DNA of 64,000 nucleotides. Source: Vibrio penaeicida. Lineage in GTDB: Bacteria > Pseudomonadota > Gammaproteobacteria > Enterobacterales > Vibrionaceae. The position numbers and the translations under genes were made by a program. The stretch spans positions 309,442-373,441 of the forward strand of contig NZ_BFAQ01000011.1 of assembly GCF_002933855.1 (NCBI RefSeq), in the 5' to 3' direction. A model generated the notes under the pieces. The model worked only from the letters and a program-made list of their open reading frames with translations, searched no databases and was not told where the DNA came from. The first letter of the stretch is position 1. Every line of letters begins with the position of its first letter. Of this stretch, positions 26,627 to 35,782 are shown piece after piece.

Positions 26627-27841
26627 ATGTACATGGCTCAACCAGGCCATATTGATCATATCAAGCAGGTCAATGCTGGCCGTGTATATAAATTGATAGA
26701 CCTTAAAGGTCCTATTTCTCGTATAGACTTATCCAAAACCAGCGAGCTGGCACCAGCCAGCATTACTAAAATTACCAGAGAGCTCATTGATGCTCACTTA
26801 ATTCACGAAACGACGGTTCAAGAAGCGACAAGCCGTGGTCGCCCTGCTGTTGGTCTCCAAACCGATAATGAAGGATGGCAGTTTCTGTCTATGCGCTTGG
26901 GGCGTGGCTATCTAACGATTGCGCTGCATGAGCATGGCGGTTCTGTGTTGGTGGATACAAAAATCACCATTGAGGAAATAGAGCAAGAAGATGTGTTGGA
27001 AAGGCTTCTTCATGAAATTGAAGAATTTTTCCAAGGCTACTCCGACAAACTCGACCGGGTAACGAGCATTGCGCTTACCCTCCCAGGCTTAGTGGATTCC
27101 GATAAAGGTGTGGTTTTGCAAATGCCACATTACAATGTGAATAACTTAGCCTTAGGACCTGAAATCTATAAAGCGACAGGGCTACCTGTGTTTATTGCAA
27201 ATGATACCCGTGCTTGGGCGCTGGCTGAAAAGTTATTTGGCAACTCTCAAAGCGTGGATAACTCGGTTCTGATTTCAATTCATCATGGTTTAGGCGCAGG
27301 TATTATACTGGATGGGCGGGTTTTACAAGGGCGTCATGGCAATATCGGAGAACTGGGGCATATCCAAATCGACCCGAAAGGTAAGCAGTGTCATTGTGGC
27401 AATACCGGCTGTCTTGAAACACTCGCTAGCTCAAAAGCCCTTAGAGAAGTTGTTTCTGCTCGAATTGAAAAAGGTGATCCAACTTCCATACCTCACGATG
27501 ATGTCACCGTAGAAAGCATTTGCGAAGCAGCTGAGTCGGGTGATGCATTAGCCATTGAAGAAATACAGCAATTAGGACGTTATCTTGGGGCAGCAGTTGC
27601 TATTGTCATCAACTTGTTTAACCCCGAAAAAGTGTTAATTGGTGGTGTGATTAACCAAGCAAGATCAATTTTGTTTCCAGTGATTCAAGAATGTATCGAG
27701 ACTCAAACCTTGCCAGTTTATCATCAAGATCTACAATTGGAGGAGAGTCGTTTCTATACAGAAGCAACAATGCCGGGTGCAGCCTTGATTAAACAAGCTA
27801 TGTACGATGGTCAACTACTCATGAAAGTGGTTGAAGGCTAA
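26627..27841 (+). CDS. mlc: Mlc, ROK-family repressor of sugar uptake genes
   Basis: A ROK-family regulator of 404 residues. In enterics Mlc represses ptsG and other PTS genes and is released when bound by dephosphorylated EIIB-Glc. The N-terminal HTH lies in IDLSKTSELAPASITKITREL. The ROK zinc site is visible as CHCGNTGCLE, and the glucokinase-like fold follows. MAQPGHIDHIKQVNAG matches the Mlc N-terminal motif that binds DNA and EIIB. ATG 26627 has CGGAG 7 bases upstream. The frame is open to 26537, a possible 30-residue extension. ptsG lies 12 kb upstream in this window. Confidence 0.9.
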   Translation: MYMAQPGHIDHIKQVNAGRVYKLIDLKGPISRIDLSKTSELAPASITKITRELIDAHLIHETTVQEATSRGRPAVGLQTDNEGWQFLSMRLGRGYLTIALHEHGGSVLVDTKITIEEIEQEDVLERLLHEIEEFFQGYSDKLDRVTSIALTLPGLVDSDKGVVLQMPHYNVNNLALGPEIYKATGLPVFIANDTRAWALAEKLFGNSQSVDNSVLISIHHGLGAGIILDGRVLQGRHGNIGELGHIQIDPKGKQCHCGNTGCLETLASSKALREVVSARIEKGDPTSIPHDDVTVESICEAAESGDALAIEEIQQLGRYLGAAVAIVINLFNPEKVLIGGVINQARSILFPVIQECIETQTLPVYHQDLQLEESRFYTEATMPGAALIKQAMYDGQLLMKVVEG

Positions 27842-27943
27842 GCTAATCCTGTATAGGTTGAGCCTGATTTGTTGGTTCACAATATGGCGCAGATGCAATT
27901 GATGCTGTACTCTGTAATTATTGATTAATGAGTGAGAAACCTT

Positions 27944-28882
27944 ATGTCTGGAGTATTAAGCAGCGTTGACCAAAGAACACAACTAGTCGGTGAAAACCGA
28001 TTGGAGTTGTTATTGTTCCAGCTCAATAGCTCACAAATCTTTGCTGTAAACGTTTTTAAGGTCCGTGAAGTCTTAAAACTTCCTCCGCTCACCAAATTGC
28101 CAGGCTCACATCATTATATTACCGGTGTTGCTTCATTGCGGGGGGAATCCCTACCTGTTATCGATCTTCGCGCAGCTATTGGTTTTAGACCCATGCAAGA
28201 TGAAGAAGAGCAAAACTTGATCATCACCGAGTACAATCGAACGATTCAAGGCTTTCTAGTTGGTCAGGTAAGAAACATCATAAACACCGCTTGGACTGAA
28301 ATTCAGCCGCCGCCAAAAACTGCGGGTCGCGCTAACTACTTAACCGCAATCACCAACATTGTCGAAAACGAACAGAAGCGTATCGTTGAAATTATTGATG
28401 TTGAAAAAGTATTGGCTGAAATCGTTGATTATGACGTGTCTATTTCTGATGGCGTCTTAGATGAAGACCTATCACAACAGATGGCGGGTCGGAAAATCCT
28501 TATCGTAGATGATTCGTCTACGGCAAGAAACCAAGTGAAAGGTACTCTAAGTCAACTTGGATTAGAGATTTTGGAGTGTAATGATGGCTTAGAAGCGCTA
28601 ACTCTTCTCAAGTCTTGGTGTGATGAAGGAAAAGATGTTGCTAGAGAGCTGCTTCTTATGATTACCGATGCTGAGATGCCAGAAATGGATGGCTACAAAC
28701 TGACGCATGAAGTTCGAAGTGACCCGCGTATGAAGGATTTATATATCACTCTGAATACCTCTTTAAGCGGAAGTTTCAATGAAGCGATGGTTGAAAAAGT
28801 AGGGTGTAATAAGTTTATATCTAAGTTTCAGCCCGACGTTTTGGTAAAAGTAACCCAAGATAGGTTGAGAGACATTCTTTAG
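27944..28882 (+). CDS. cheV: Chemotaxis coupling protein CheV
   Basis: A 312-residue hybrid of a CheW domain (about residues 15-160; GVASLRGESLPVIDLRAAIG) and a C-terminal receiver domain (about 180-312). The receiver has the acidic pair in LIVDDSST and the phosphorylated aspartate in ITDAEMPEMDGY. CheV couples chemoreceptors to CheA and adapts the signal. No other chemotaxis gene is nearby, so it acts in trans with the main cluster. Start 27944 (MSGVLSSVDQ) fits the family; the frame extends 12 bases upstream. Confidence 0.92.
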   Translation: MSGVLSSVDQRTQLVGENRLELLLFQLNSSQIFAVNVFKVREVLKLPPLTKLPGSHHYITGVASLRGESLPVIDLRAAIGFRPMQDEEEQNLIITEYNRTIQGFLVGQVRNIINTAWTEIQPPPKTAGRANYLTAITNIVENEQKRIVEIIDVEKVLAEIVDYDVSISDGVLDEDLSQQMAGRKILIVDDSSTARNQVKGTLSQLGLEILECNDGLEALTLLKSWCDEGKDVARELLLMITDAEMPEMDGYKLTHEVRSDPRMKDLYITLNTSLSGSFNEAMVEKVGCNKFISKFQPDVLVKVTQDRLRDIL

Positions 28883-28911
28883 AAAAACCCGGCAATCGCC
28901 GGTTTTTTTGT
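28883..28911 (+). terminator. Terminator after cheV
   Basis: A GC-rich stem (ACCCGGC/GCCGGT with one bulged C) and a run of seven T begin at the cheV stop. Confidence 0.85.
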
Positions 28912-28953
28912 TTTATGAACATCTAGAATCTACAAATTCTGCTTTCAGATATT

Positions 28954-29117
28954 TATACCAATCGTAGTAAGTAATTACTCATTCTAGCTTGTTAAAACAC
29001 TCGATAACTGCGTTAAAAAATTTGTTTGTAGAATAACTACTTATCGATTTTTTTTACCTTGTTCTCAAGCGTTTTTCCTTCGCTATTTATGAACTCTTAC
29101 TTACTGTAATTGGTATT
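28954..29117. repeat. MITE-like repeat with terminal inverted repeats
   Basis: A 164-bp AT-rich element is bounded by imperfect inverted ends: TATACCAATCGTAGTAAGTAA on the left and, read in reverse, AATACCAATTACAGTAAGTAAG on the right. It carries no ORF. The interior includes an A/T-run core (ACTTATCGATTTTTTTTACC). I recognise this as a dispersed non-autonomous element seen in many Vibrio chromosomes, but only one copy is in this window. It lies between the convergent cheV and yciK genes and ends 5 bases from the yciK stop codon. Confidence 0.65.
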
Positions 29118-29121
29118 ATTG

Positions 29122-29865
29122 CTATTTTTTAGGCTGTGCGTCGATGCATTGCCCGTTAACCGCTTTACCTTCTGGAGCCATCAAATATAAATACAACGGC
29201 ATAATGTCTAAAGGTGTTTTTAGCAGCTCGATATCTTCTGCTGGATAGGCTTTTGCTCGCATTCCTGTTCGAGTACCACCTGGGTTTATAGCGTTGACTT
29301 GAACGTTTGTTTCTTCTAGCTCATCAGCTAACACTTGCATCATTCCTTCGGTCGCAAATTTGGACATTGCGTATGTCCCCCAGAAAGCGCGACCATCATG
29401 TCCAACAGTTGAAGAAGTAAAGACAATTCGAGCATCTGGGGATTTTTTAAGCAGAGGCAATGTCGCTTGCGTCATTAGAAATTGAGCCTTCACGTTGACT
29501 TGCATAACATCGTCGTACGTATCTTCCCCAATTTGGTCAAATGGGCTAATAACACCCAATACGCTAGCATTGTGTAGAACACCATCTAAACGTCCGAATT
29601 GACCTTCAATGGTTTCGACCATATCAATATAGTTTTGCTTGCTAGCGCCTTTCATATCAAGGGGAATAATGGCAGGTTGAGGAGCACCCAAAGCTTCAAT
29701 TTCATCATAAGTTTCTTCTAGTTTTGCGACGGTTCGACCAAGTAATATTATGGTTGCACCATGTTGTGCATAACTTAATGCCGCTTGCTTCCCTATACCA
29801 GCACCTGCACCGGTCACTAAAATTACTCTTCCTTCTAGGGCTTTCTCTGAGATTGAATAATCCAC
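29122..29865 (-). CDS. yciK: Short-chain dehydrogenase YciK
   Basis: A 247-residue SDR protein with cofactor loop GAGAGIG, LDGVLHNA and the catalytic FTSSTVG...YAMSKFATEGMMQV set. VNAINPGGTRTGMR and LKTPLDIMPLYLYLM closely follow E. coli YciK. Substrate is unknown. The start is most likely GTG 29865 (after AAGGTGAG). An in-frame ATG at 29898 would add 11 residues without family support. In E. coli yciK is also near sohB, supporting the assignment. Confidence 0.88.
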   Translation of the reverse strand: MDYSISEKALEGRVILVTGAGAGIGKQAALSYAQHGATIILLGRTVAKLEETYDEIEALGAPQPAIIPLDMKGASKQNYIDMVETIEGQFGRLDGVLHNASVLGVISPFDQIGEDTYDDVMQVNVKAQFLMTQATLPLLKKSPDARIVFTSSTVGHDGRAFWGTYAMSKFATEGMMQVLADELEETNVQVNAINPGGTRTGMRAKAYPAEDIELLKTPLDIMPLYLYLMAPEGKAVNGQCIDAQPKK

Positions 29866-30009
29866 TTTTCTCACCTTGTATATTGAATCTTTAACCACCT
29901 TGCCTACTCATAAGTATTTGATAGGTCATCAAGGTATTTCGGTTTTAACTATTGGTAATCGTGACAAGATCGTTACAATACACCAATTCATTCTTTTGGG
30001 GATATCACA

Positions 30010-31071
30010 TTGGAATTTTTGTTAGATTACGGATTATTTTTAGCTAAGATCGTCACAATACTGGCAGCGGTCGTAGTTTTGCTGGTGGTTGTAAAATCAG
30101 TAAGCGGAAAACAGGCTGGCGCAAAAGGCGAGCTTGAAGTGACAAACCTGACTGAGCGATACGAGCACAGTGTTGAACAGTTAGAACATCATTTACATGA
30201 TGACGCTTATCTAAAAGCCAAGCATAAAGCAGATAAGAAAGCGCAAAAAGAAAAGGATAAAGAGCGAGAAAAAGAAGTCAAAAAAGCGGCAAAAGGTGGT
30301 GAGCTAGAAGCAAACCGGAAGCCGCATTTGTTTGTACTTGATTTTAACGGTTCGATCGACGCGAAAGAAGTGGCAGCGCTTCGTGAAGAAATCAGTGCCA
30401 TTATCGCTGTAGCGCAAGACGGCGATGAAGTATTGGTGAAACTTGAATCTGGTGGAGGAATGGTACATGCGTATGGTTTGGCGTCTTCTCAGCTTGACCG
30501 ACTAAAAGCAGCAAACCTTCCATTAACCATTTCTGTCGATAAAGTTGCGGCAAGCGGCGGGTATATGATGGCGTGTGTAGCCGATAGGATCATTTCCGCA
30601 CCATTTGCTGTAGTCGGATCAATCGGCGTTATTGCTCAGTTGCCTAACTTCAATAAACTGCTTAAAAAGCATGATATTGACTATGAGCAACTGACTGCAG
30701 GTGAGTATAAGCGCACCTTAACCATGTTTGGTGAGAATACTGATAAGGCCCGTGAGAAATTTAAAGAAGAGTTGGAAGAAACCCATGGTTTGTTCAAAAA
30801 CTTTATTCGTGAGCGCAGACCGTCTCTTGAATTAGATAAAGTAGCAACGGGTGAGCATTGGTTTGGTACGCAGGCAAAAGACCTTGGATTAGTCGATGAG
30901 ATATCGACGTCCGACGATTTGGTTATGCAGGCTTGCAAAGATAAAACAGTCTTAGCGATCCATTATGTTCAAAAGAAAAAGTTATCTGACAAGCTTACAG
31001 GTGCTAGTGCAGACATTGTTGATAACGTGATCATGAAGTGGGTATCGAAAGGTCAAAGACCAATACTTTAA
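30010..31071 (+). CDS. sohB: SohB, membrane-anchored S49 peptidase
   Basis: A 353-residue S49 (SppA-like) protease with an N-terminal signal anchor (about residues 5-28) and a highly charged lysine/glutamate-rich linker (about 70-100). The peptidase domain has the nucleophile serine in VAASGGYMMA and the lysine in AGEYKRTL. SohB is a presumed periplasm-facing quality-control protease. The start is TTG 30010 after GGGGAT, since no ATG precedes the conserved anchor. It is divergent from yciK. Confidence 0.9.
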   Translation: MEFLLDYGLFLAKIVTILAAVVVLLVVVKSVSGKQAGAKGELEVTNLTERYEHSVEQLEHHLHDDAYLKAKHKADKKAQKEKDKEREKEVKKAAKGGELEANRKPHLFVLDFNGSIDAKEVAALREEISAIIAVAQDGDEVLVKLESGGGMVHAYGLASSQLDRLKAANLPLTISVDKVAASGGYMMACVADRIISAPFAVVGSIGVIAQLPNFNKLLKKHDIDYEQLTAGEYKRTLTMFGENTDKAREKFKEELEETHGLFKNFIRERRPSLELDKVATGEHWFGTQAKDLGLVDEISTSDDLVMQACKDKTVLAIHYVQKKKLSDKLTGASADIVDNVIMKWVSKGQRPIL

Positions 31072-31103
31072 GCTATAATTTAGCAAGGTCTTATATTTAG
31101 AAG

Positions 31104-31190
31104 AAAAGTCCGTTTGGTGTAAGTGATATTACAATTTCTCGAATAAACAGAAAGTTGTAGAACTCACACACCATATTTACGGACTTTTTT
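31104..31190 (+). terminator. Long-range hairpin with T-run after sohB
   Basis: AAAAGTCCGT (31104-31113) pairs with ACGGACTTTT (31179-31188) and an inner GGTGT/ACACC pairing (31116-31120 with 31168-31172), followed by TTTTT. The large 47-base interior is unusual for a simple terminator. It could be the 3' end of sohB or a structured small RNA. Confidence 0.55.
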
Positions 31191-31283
31191 GTGTTTTATT
31201 CACCATAGCTTTCGGTATAATAGCGCGCCGATAAAAGTGAACACTCATTATAGTGTTTGCTACAAACGAAAACGGAGAAAAAC

Positions 31284-31961
31284 ATGTCCCTTCAACCTCC
31301 AGTCATTACAGTAGACGGTCCAAGCGGTGCAGGTAAAGGCACGCTTTGTATGTTGTTGGCGGAAAAATTAGGCTTTCATTTGTTGGATTCCGGAGCGATA
31401 TATCGGGTATTGGCTCTAGCAGCGATCCACCATGGTGTCGATACGAGTTCGGAAGAAGCTCTGGTTCCGATTGCTACCCATTTAGATGTACAATTTATTG
31501 CTGAAGGTGATTTGGTTAAAGTCATCCTTGAAGGCGAAGATGTTTCTAAAGAACTTCGCAAAGAAACGACTGGCGATGCAGCATCAAAAATTGCCGCTTT
31601 GCCTCGTGTAAGAGAAGCATTGTTGCGTCGTCAACGCTCTTTCGCTACGGAGCCTGGCTTGGTGGGTGATGGTCGAGATTTAGGCACGGTTGTATTTCCG
31701 TCTGCTATTGCCAAGATCTTTTTAGATGCAAGTGCAGAAGAAAGAGCGAATCGCCGCTACAAGCAGTTGCAAGAAAAGGGGCATGATGTTAAATTTGATG
31801 ACCTTTTACGCGAGATCCAAGACAGAGACGACCGTGATCGTAATCGAGCGGTTGCACCGTTGCGTCCTGCGGATGATGCGCTAGTGCTTGATTCTACATT
31901 GCTTTCTATTGACGAAGTGGTGGTTCAAGCGCTTGAATTTATTGAATCTAAATTGTCTTGA
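31284..31961 (+). CDS. cmk: Cytidylate kinase
   Basis: Cmk phosphorylates CMP and dCMP. The 225-residue protein has the P-loop [11 protein letters not shown], the GAIYR substrate segment and [12 protein letters not shown] typical of bacterial CMP kinase. ATG 31284 follows GGAGAAAAAC. The frame extends 27 bases upstream. It precedes rpsA, the common cmk-rpsA-ihfB order. Confidence 0.95.
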   Translation: MSLQPPVITVDGPSGAGKGTLCMLLAEKLGFHLLDSGAIYRVLALAAIHHGVDTSSEEALVPIATHLDVQFIAEGDLVKVILEGEDVSKELRKETTGDAASKIAALPRVREALLRRQRSFATEPGLVGDGRDLGTVVFPSAIAKIFLDASAEERANRRYKQLQEKGHDVKFDDLLREIQDRDDRDRNRAVAPLRPADDALVLDSTLLSIDEVVVQALEFIESKLS

Positions 31962-31984
31962 TAACGATATTAAGGCAATAGGAC

Positions 31985-32045
31985 TGTTGGTCGCAAGGAT
32001 GATGACCGGCATTTTTATCAACCCCATGCGGTAGGATACCCGTGG
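31985..32045 (+). promoter_or_regulatory. rpsA leader hairpins with GGA loops
   Basis: Two stem-loops present GGA in or near the loop: GGTC (31989-31992) with GACC (32004-32007), and GGTA-GGA-TACC (32030-32040). The E. coli rpsA leader has hairpins with apical GGA that allow S1-dependent initiation and autoregulation without a strong Shine-Dalgarno sequence. Here too no good SD precedes the rpsA ATG at 32071. Confidence 0.65.
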
Positions 32046-32070
32046 AAGTTTAATTATTGAAGATCAAATA

Positions 32071-33741
32071 ATGACTGAATCTTTTGCTCAACTCTTTGAA
32101 GAGTTTCTAAACGAGACTGAATTCCAACAAGGTACTATTGTTAAAGGTACTGTGGTAGCTATCGAGAACGGTTTCGTTCTTGTTGATGCTGGTCTTAAGT
32201 CTGAGTCTGCTATCCCTGCTGAACAATTCAAGAACGCTGCTGGCGAACTTGAAGTTGAAGTTGGTACTGAAGTAGATGTTGCGCTAGACGCTGTTGAAGA
32301 TGGTTTCGGTGAAACTCAACTTTCTCGTGAGAAAGCGAAGCGTCACGAAGCTTGGATCGTGCTTGAGAAAGCATACGAAGAAGCTGAAACTGTTGTTGGT
32401 GTTATCAACGGTAAAGTTAAAGGCGGTTTCACCGTTGAACTAAACGGTATCCGTGCTTTCCTACCTGGTTCACTAGTAGACGTACGTCCTATTCGCGACA
32501 CTGCTCACCTAGAAAACAAAGAGCTAGAGTTCAAAGTAATCAAGCTAGACCAGAAGCGTAACAACGTTGTTGTTTCTCGTCGTGCGGTTATCGAATCTGA
32601 AAACAGCGTTGAGCGTGACGAGCTTCTTGAAACTCTTCAAGAAGGTACTGAAGTTAAAGGTATCGTTAAGAACCTTACTGACTACGGTGCATTCGTTGAC
32701 CTTGGTGGTGTTGACGGTCTTCTACACATCACAGACATGGCTTGGAAGCGTGTTAAGCACCCATCTGAGATCGTGAACGTTGGTGATGAAATCCTAGTTA
32801 AAGTTCTTAAGTTCGACCGTGACCGCACTCGTGTATCACTAGGTCTTAAGCAACTAGGCGAAGATCCATGGGTAGCAATCGCTAAGCGTTACCCAGAAGG
32901 TCACAAGCTTTCTGGTCGTGTAACTAACCTAACTGACTACGGTTGCTTCGTTGAAATCGAAGAAGGCGTTGAAGGTCTAGTTCACGTTTCTGAAATGGAT
33001 TGGACTAACAAGAACATTCACCCATCTAAAGTTGTTAATGTTGGCGACGAAGTTGAGGTTATGGTTCTTGAGATCGACGAAGAACGTCGTCGTATTTCTC
33101 TAGGTCTTAAGCAATGTAAAGCTAATCCATGGCAGTCATTCGCTGAAGCTCAAGCTAAAGGCGACAAAGTTACTGGTAAGATCAAGTCTATCACTGACTT
33201 TGGTATCTTCATCGGTCTAGAAGGCGGCATCGACGGTCTTGTTCACCTATCTGACATTTCTTGGAATGTTGCTGGTGAAGAAGCAGTACGTGAGTACAAG
33301 AAAGGCGATGAAATCTCTGCAGTTGTTCTAGCAGTAGATGCAGAGCGTGAGCGTATTTCTCTTGGCGTTAAGCAAATGGAAAACGACCCGTTCAACGCAT
33401 ACGTTGCTGACAACAAGAAAGGTACTCTAGTAAACGGTACTGTAACTGCAGTTGACGCAAAAGGTGCTACAATTGAACTTGTAGAGGGCGTTGAAGGTTA
33501 CATCCGTGCTTCTGAAGTATCTCGTGACCGTATCGAAGATGCGTCTCTAATCCTAAGCGTTGGTGACAGCGTTGAAGCGAAGTTCACAGGTGTAGACCGT
33601 AAGAACCGCGTAATCAACCTATCTATCAAAGCTAAAGATGAAGCTGAAGAGCAAGAAGCAATGGCTTCACTGAATAAGTCTGAAGACGGCGGATTCGGTA
33701 ATGCTATGGCTGATGCATTCAAGGCTGCTAAAGGCGAATAA
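32071..33741 (+). CDS. rpsA: 30S ribosomal protein S1
   Basis: S1 unfolds mRNA at initiation and binds the 30S subunit. The 556-residue protein holds six S1 (OB-fold) repeats. The first two bind the ribosome and the last four carry motifs such as [33 protein letters not shown] and [17 protein letters not shown]. Codon use is strongly biased, as expected for a very highly expressed gene. It is preceded by a structured leader and followed by a terminator at 33753-33780. Confidence 0.98.
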   Translation: MTESFAQLFEEFLNETEFQQGTIVKGTVVAIENGFVLVDAGLKSESAIPAEQFKNAAGELEVEVGTEVDVALDAVEDGFGETQLSREKAKRHEAWIVLEKAYEEAETVVGVINGKVKGGFTVELNGIRAFLPGSLVDVRPIRDTAHLENKELEFKVIKLDQKRNNVVVSRRAVIESENSVERDELLETLQEGTEVKGIVKNLTDYGAFVDLGGVDGLLHITDMAWKRVKHPSEIVNVGDEILVKVLKFDRDRTRVSLGLKQLGEDPWVAIAKRYPEGHKLSGRVTNLTDYGCFVEIEEGVEGLVHVSEMDWTNKNIHPSKVVNVGDEVEVMVLEIDEERRRISLGLKQCKANPWQSFAEAQAKGDKVTGKIKSITDFGIFIGLEGGIDGLVHLSDISWNVAGEEAVREYKKGDEISAVVLAVDAERERISLGVKQMENDPFNAYVADNKKGTLVNGTVTAVDAKGATIELVEGVEGYIRASEVSRDRIEDASLILSVGDSVEAKFTGVDRKNRVINLSIKAKDEAEEQEAMASLNKSEDGGFGNAMADAFKAAKGE

Positions 33742-33752
33742 GAAATCGCTTA

Positions 33753-33780
33753 AGGGGAGCCATTAGGCTCCCTTTTTTTC
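33753..33780 (+). terminator. Terminator after rpsA
   Basis: GGGGAGCC/GGCTCCC stem with short loop and seven T, twelve bases after the rpsA stop. Confidence 0.9.
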
Positions 33781-33819
33781 GATAAGTGCCTTTTTGATAC
33801 CATTGAAATGAGGGGAACT

Positions 33820-34104
33820 ATGACTAAGTCTGAACTAATTGAAAGACTCTGCGCGCAGCAAACACATCTTTCTGCAAAAGAAGTAGAAGATGCCGTCAAG
33901 GATATACTTGAACATATGGCGTCAACCCTAGAGAGCGGAGATCGTATTGAAATCCGTGGTTTCGGTAGTTTCTCACTGCACTATCGAGAGCCAAGAATGG
34001 GTCGTAATCCTAAAACTGGTGAAAAAGTTGAGCTGGAAGGTAAGTATGTCCCTCACTTTAAGCCGGGTAAAGAATTGCGTGAACGCGTAAATATCCACGG
34101 CTAA
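33820..34104 (+). CDS. ihfB: Integration host factor beta subunit
   Basis: IHF beta pairs with IHF alpha (not in this window) to bend DNA sharply. The 94-residue protein shows [24 protein letters not shown] residues ([17 protein letters not shown]) and the DNA-intercalating proline arm [13 protein letters not shown]. The start is 33820 after GGGGAACT. The frame extends four codons further. It lies just after rpsA, as in E. coli. Confidence 0.95.
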   Translation: MTKSELIERLCAQQTHLSAKEVEDAVKDILEHMASTLESGDRIEIRGFGSFSLHYREPRMGRNPKTGEKVELEGKYVPHFKPGKELRERVNIHG

Positions 34105-34123
34105 TCACCTTTTGGTGTTATAG

Positions 34124-34156
34124 AAAAGCGGCATGCATCTCGTATGCCGCTTTTTT
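34124..34156 (+). terminator. Terminator after ihfB
   Basis: A perfect 11-bp stem AAAAGCGGCAT/ATGCCGCTTTT with a 9-base loop and six T. Confidence 0.92.
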
Positions 34157-34252
34157 ATAACTAAATTGCTCATATTCCATCAATTCCGGATGGTTTGATA
34201 ATTCAATTTCCTGCATAATCTAACCCTTAAGCTTATTTTGGAGTAGTGATTT

Positions 34253-34525
34253 ATGAAAATTATAAAAATAATCTTGGTGATTGCTCTTGTATTGATTGCC
34301 TTAGCATTAGGTGCTCAAAATCAGCAAGTTGTATCATTTAACTACTTACTTGCTAAAGGCGAATTTCATCTCTCATTGCTCTTAGGTTTGGTGTTTGTTG
34401 CAGGGTTTGGTCTTTCGGCTCTTATTTTTGGTAGTTTGCAATTTAAATACAAACTCACCATTCGTAAGTTGAAGAAGCAGCTTAACAAACAACCAGCGAT
34501 AGAGAAGCAACAAAGTAACGCCTAA
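34253..34525 (+). CDS. lapA: LapA (YciS) inner-membrane protein
   Basis: A 90-residue DUF1049 protein with two membrane helices (about 4-21 and 41-63) separated by NQQVVSFNYLLAKGEFHLSL, and a basic coiled C-tail. LapA is the partner of LapB in control of lipopolysaccharide assembly and LpxC turnover. It has a GGAG ribosome-binding site and lies 11 bases before lapB. Confidence 0.9.
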   Translation: MKIIKIILVIALVLIALALGAQNQQVVSFNYLLAKGEFHLSLLLGLVFVAGFGLSALIFGSLQFKYKLTIRKLKKQLNKQPAIEKQQSNA

Positions 34526-34536
34526 GGCAACCTTGA

Positions 34537-35706
34537 ATGCTTGAACTTCTCTTCTTGTTGTTACCGATTGCCGCTGCCTATGGTTGGTACATGGGTAATC
34601 GCAGTGCGAATTTCGACAAGCAGAAACAATCTAATCAAATTTCCCGACAGTACGTTACGGGATTAAACCTCTTACTTTCTGATCAATCGGATAAAGCGGT
34701 CGACCACTTTATTGAGCTCCTTCAGGTCGACGATGAAACGATTGACACGCATTTAGCATTAGGTAACCTTTTCCGATCACGTGGTGAAGTTGATCGAGCT
34801 ATTCGTATCCACCAAAATCTTATTTCACGTCCTGGTTTGACCATTGATCAAAAAAATATTGCTCTGCAACAGCTTGCGAAAGATTTTATGGTATCTGGTC
34901 TCCTTGATCGTGCAGAAAAGATATTTATGCAGCTTTTGGACGAGCCTGATCACCGAGAAGCAGCCCTTAATCAATTGGTCGTCATATTCCAACAAACCAG
35001 AGAGTGGAGTAAAGCTATCGAATATGCTTCAGCATTGGTCAAATTAGGCAGGAAGCGAATCAAAAAAGATATTGCCCACTACTATTGTGAATTGGCTATG
35101 CAAGAGCAAGGGGAGGGAAATACCAAGAAATCAATTAACCTCCTCAAGAAAGCTCTAACAGAAGACTCTCATTGTGTTCGGGCGAGTATCACTCTAGGTA
35201 AAATATACCTTTCTCAGGAAGATTACATAAATACAGTTCGTTATTTAGAGCAGGTTATTGATCAAGATATCGATTTTGTAGGGCAGGTATTACCTACCAT
35301 TGCTGAATGTTACCAAAAGCTAGATAGAGAAGGCGATTTACTAGCAATTTTACATCGTTGTATTGAGAAAAAAGCAGGAGTATCTGCAGAACTTATGCTT
35401 GCTCAGCTTGTGGCAAACCATGATGGTGTTGCCGCGGCACAGACTTTATTGACAAGGCAACTTGTTAAGAACCCAACAATGAAGGGCTTTTATCGATTGA
35501 TGGATTATCATCTTGAGGAAGCTGAAGATGGAAGAGCAAAAGAGAGTTTAACAACGCTACAAGGAATGGTGGGTGAGCAGCTTAAAGTGAAGCCTCATCA
35601 TCGATGCAGAAAGTGTGGCTTTTCTACCCGCTCTTTGTATTGGCATTGTCCATCTTGCAAGGGTTGGGGTACCATTAAGCCGATTCGCGGGTTAGATGGT
35701 GAATAG
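34537..35706 (+). CDS. lapB: LapB (YciM), LPS assembly regulator
   Basis: LapB directs LpxC degradation by FtsH and links lipopolysaccharide synthesis to export. The 389-residue protein has one N-terminal membrane anchor (about 1-18), a series of TPR repeats and a C-terminal rubredoxin-like zinc module CRKCGFSTRSLYWHCPSC with four cysteines. lapA-lapB-pyrF is the usual order. It is followed by a hairpin at 35719-35743. Confidence 0.94.
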   Translation: MLELLFLLLPIAAAYGWYMGNRSANFDKQKQSNQISRQYVTGLNLLLSDQSDKAVDHFIELLQVDDETIDTHLALGNLFRSRGEVDRAIRIHQNLISRPGLTIDQKNIALQQLAKDFMVSGLLDRAEKIFMQLLDEPDHREAALNQLVVIFQQTREWSKAIEYASALVKLGRKRIKKDIAHYYCELAMQEQGEGNTKKSINLLKKALTEDSHCVRASITLGKIYLSQEDYINTVRYLEQVIDQDIDFVGQVLPTIAECYQKLDREGDLLAILHRCIEKKAGVSAELMLAQLVANHDGVAAAQTLLTRQLVKNPTMKGFYRLMDYHLEEAEDGRAKESLTTLQGMVGEQLKVKPHHRCRKCGFSTRSLYWHCPSCKGWGTIKPIRGLDGE

Positions 35707-35718
35707 CAGGATTTAAAG

Positions 35719-35743
35719 ACCACCGCTTATTGAGCGGTGGTTT
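35719..35743 (+). terminator. Hairpin between lapB and pyrF
   Basis: A perfect 9-bp stem ACCACCGCT/AGCGGTGGT with a weak T-run (TTTA). Likely a partial terminator. Confidence 0.6.
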
Positions 35744-35782
35744 AGTGTCTGAATGCAGACTAAATACAATTAGGAGAGAAAA

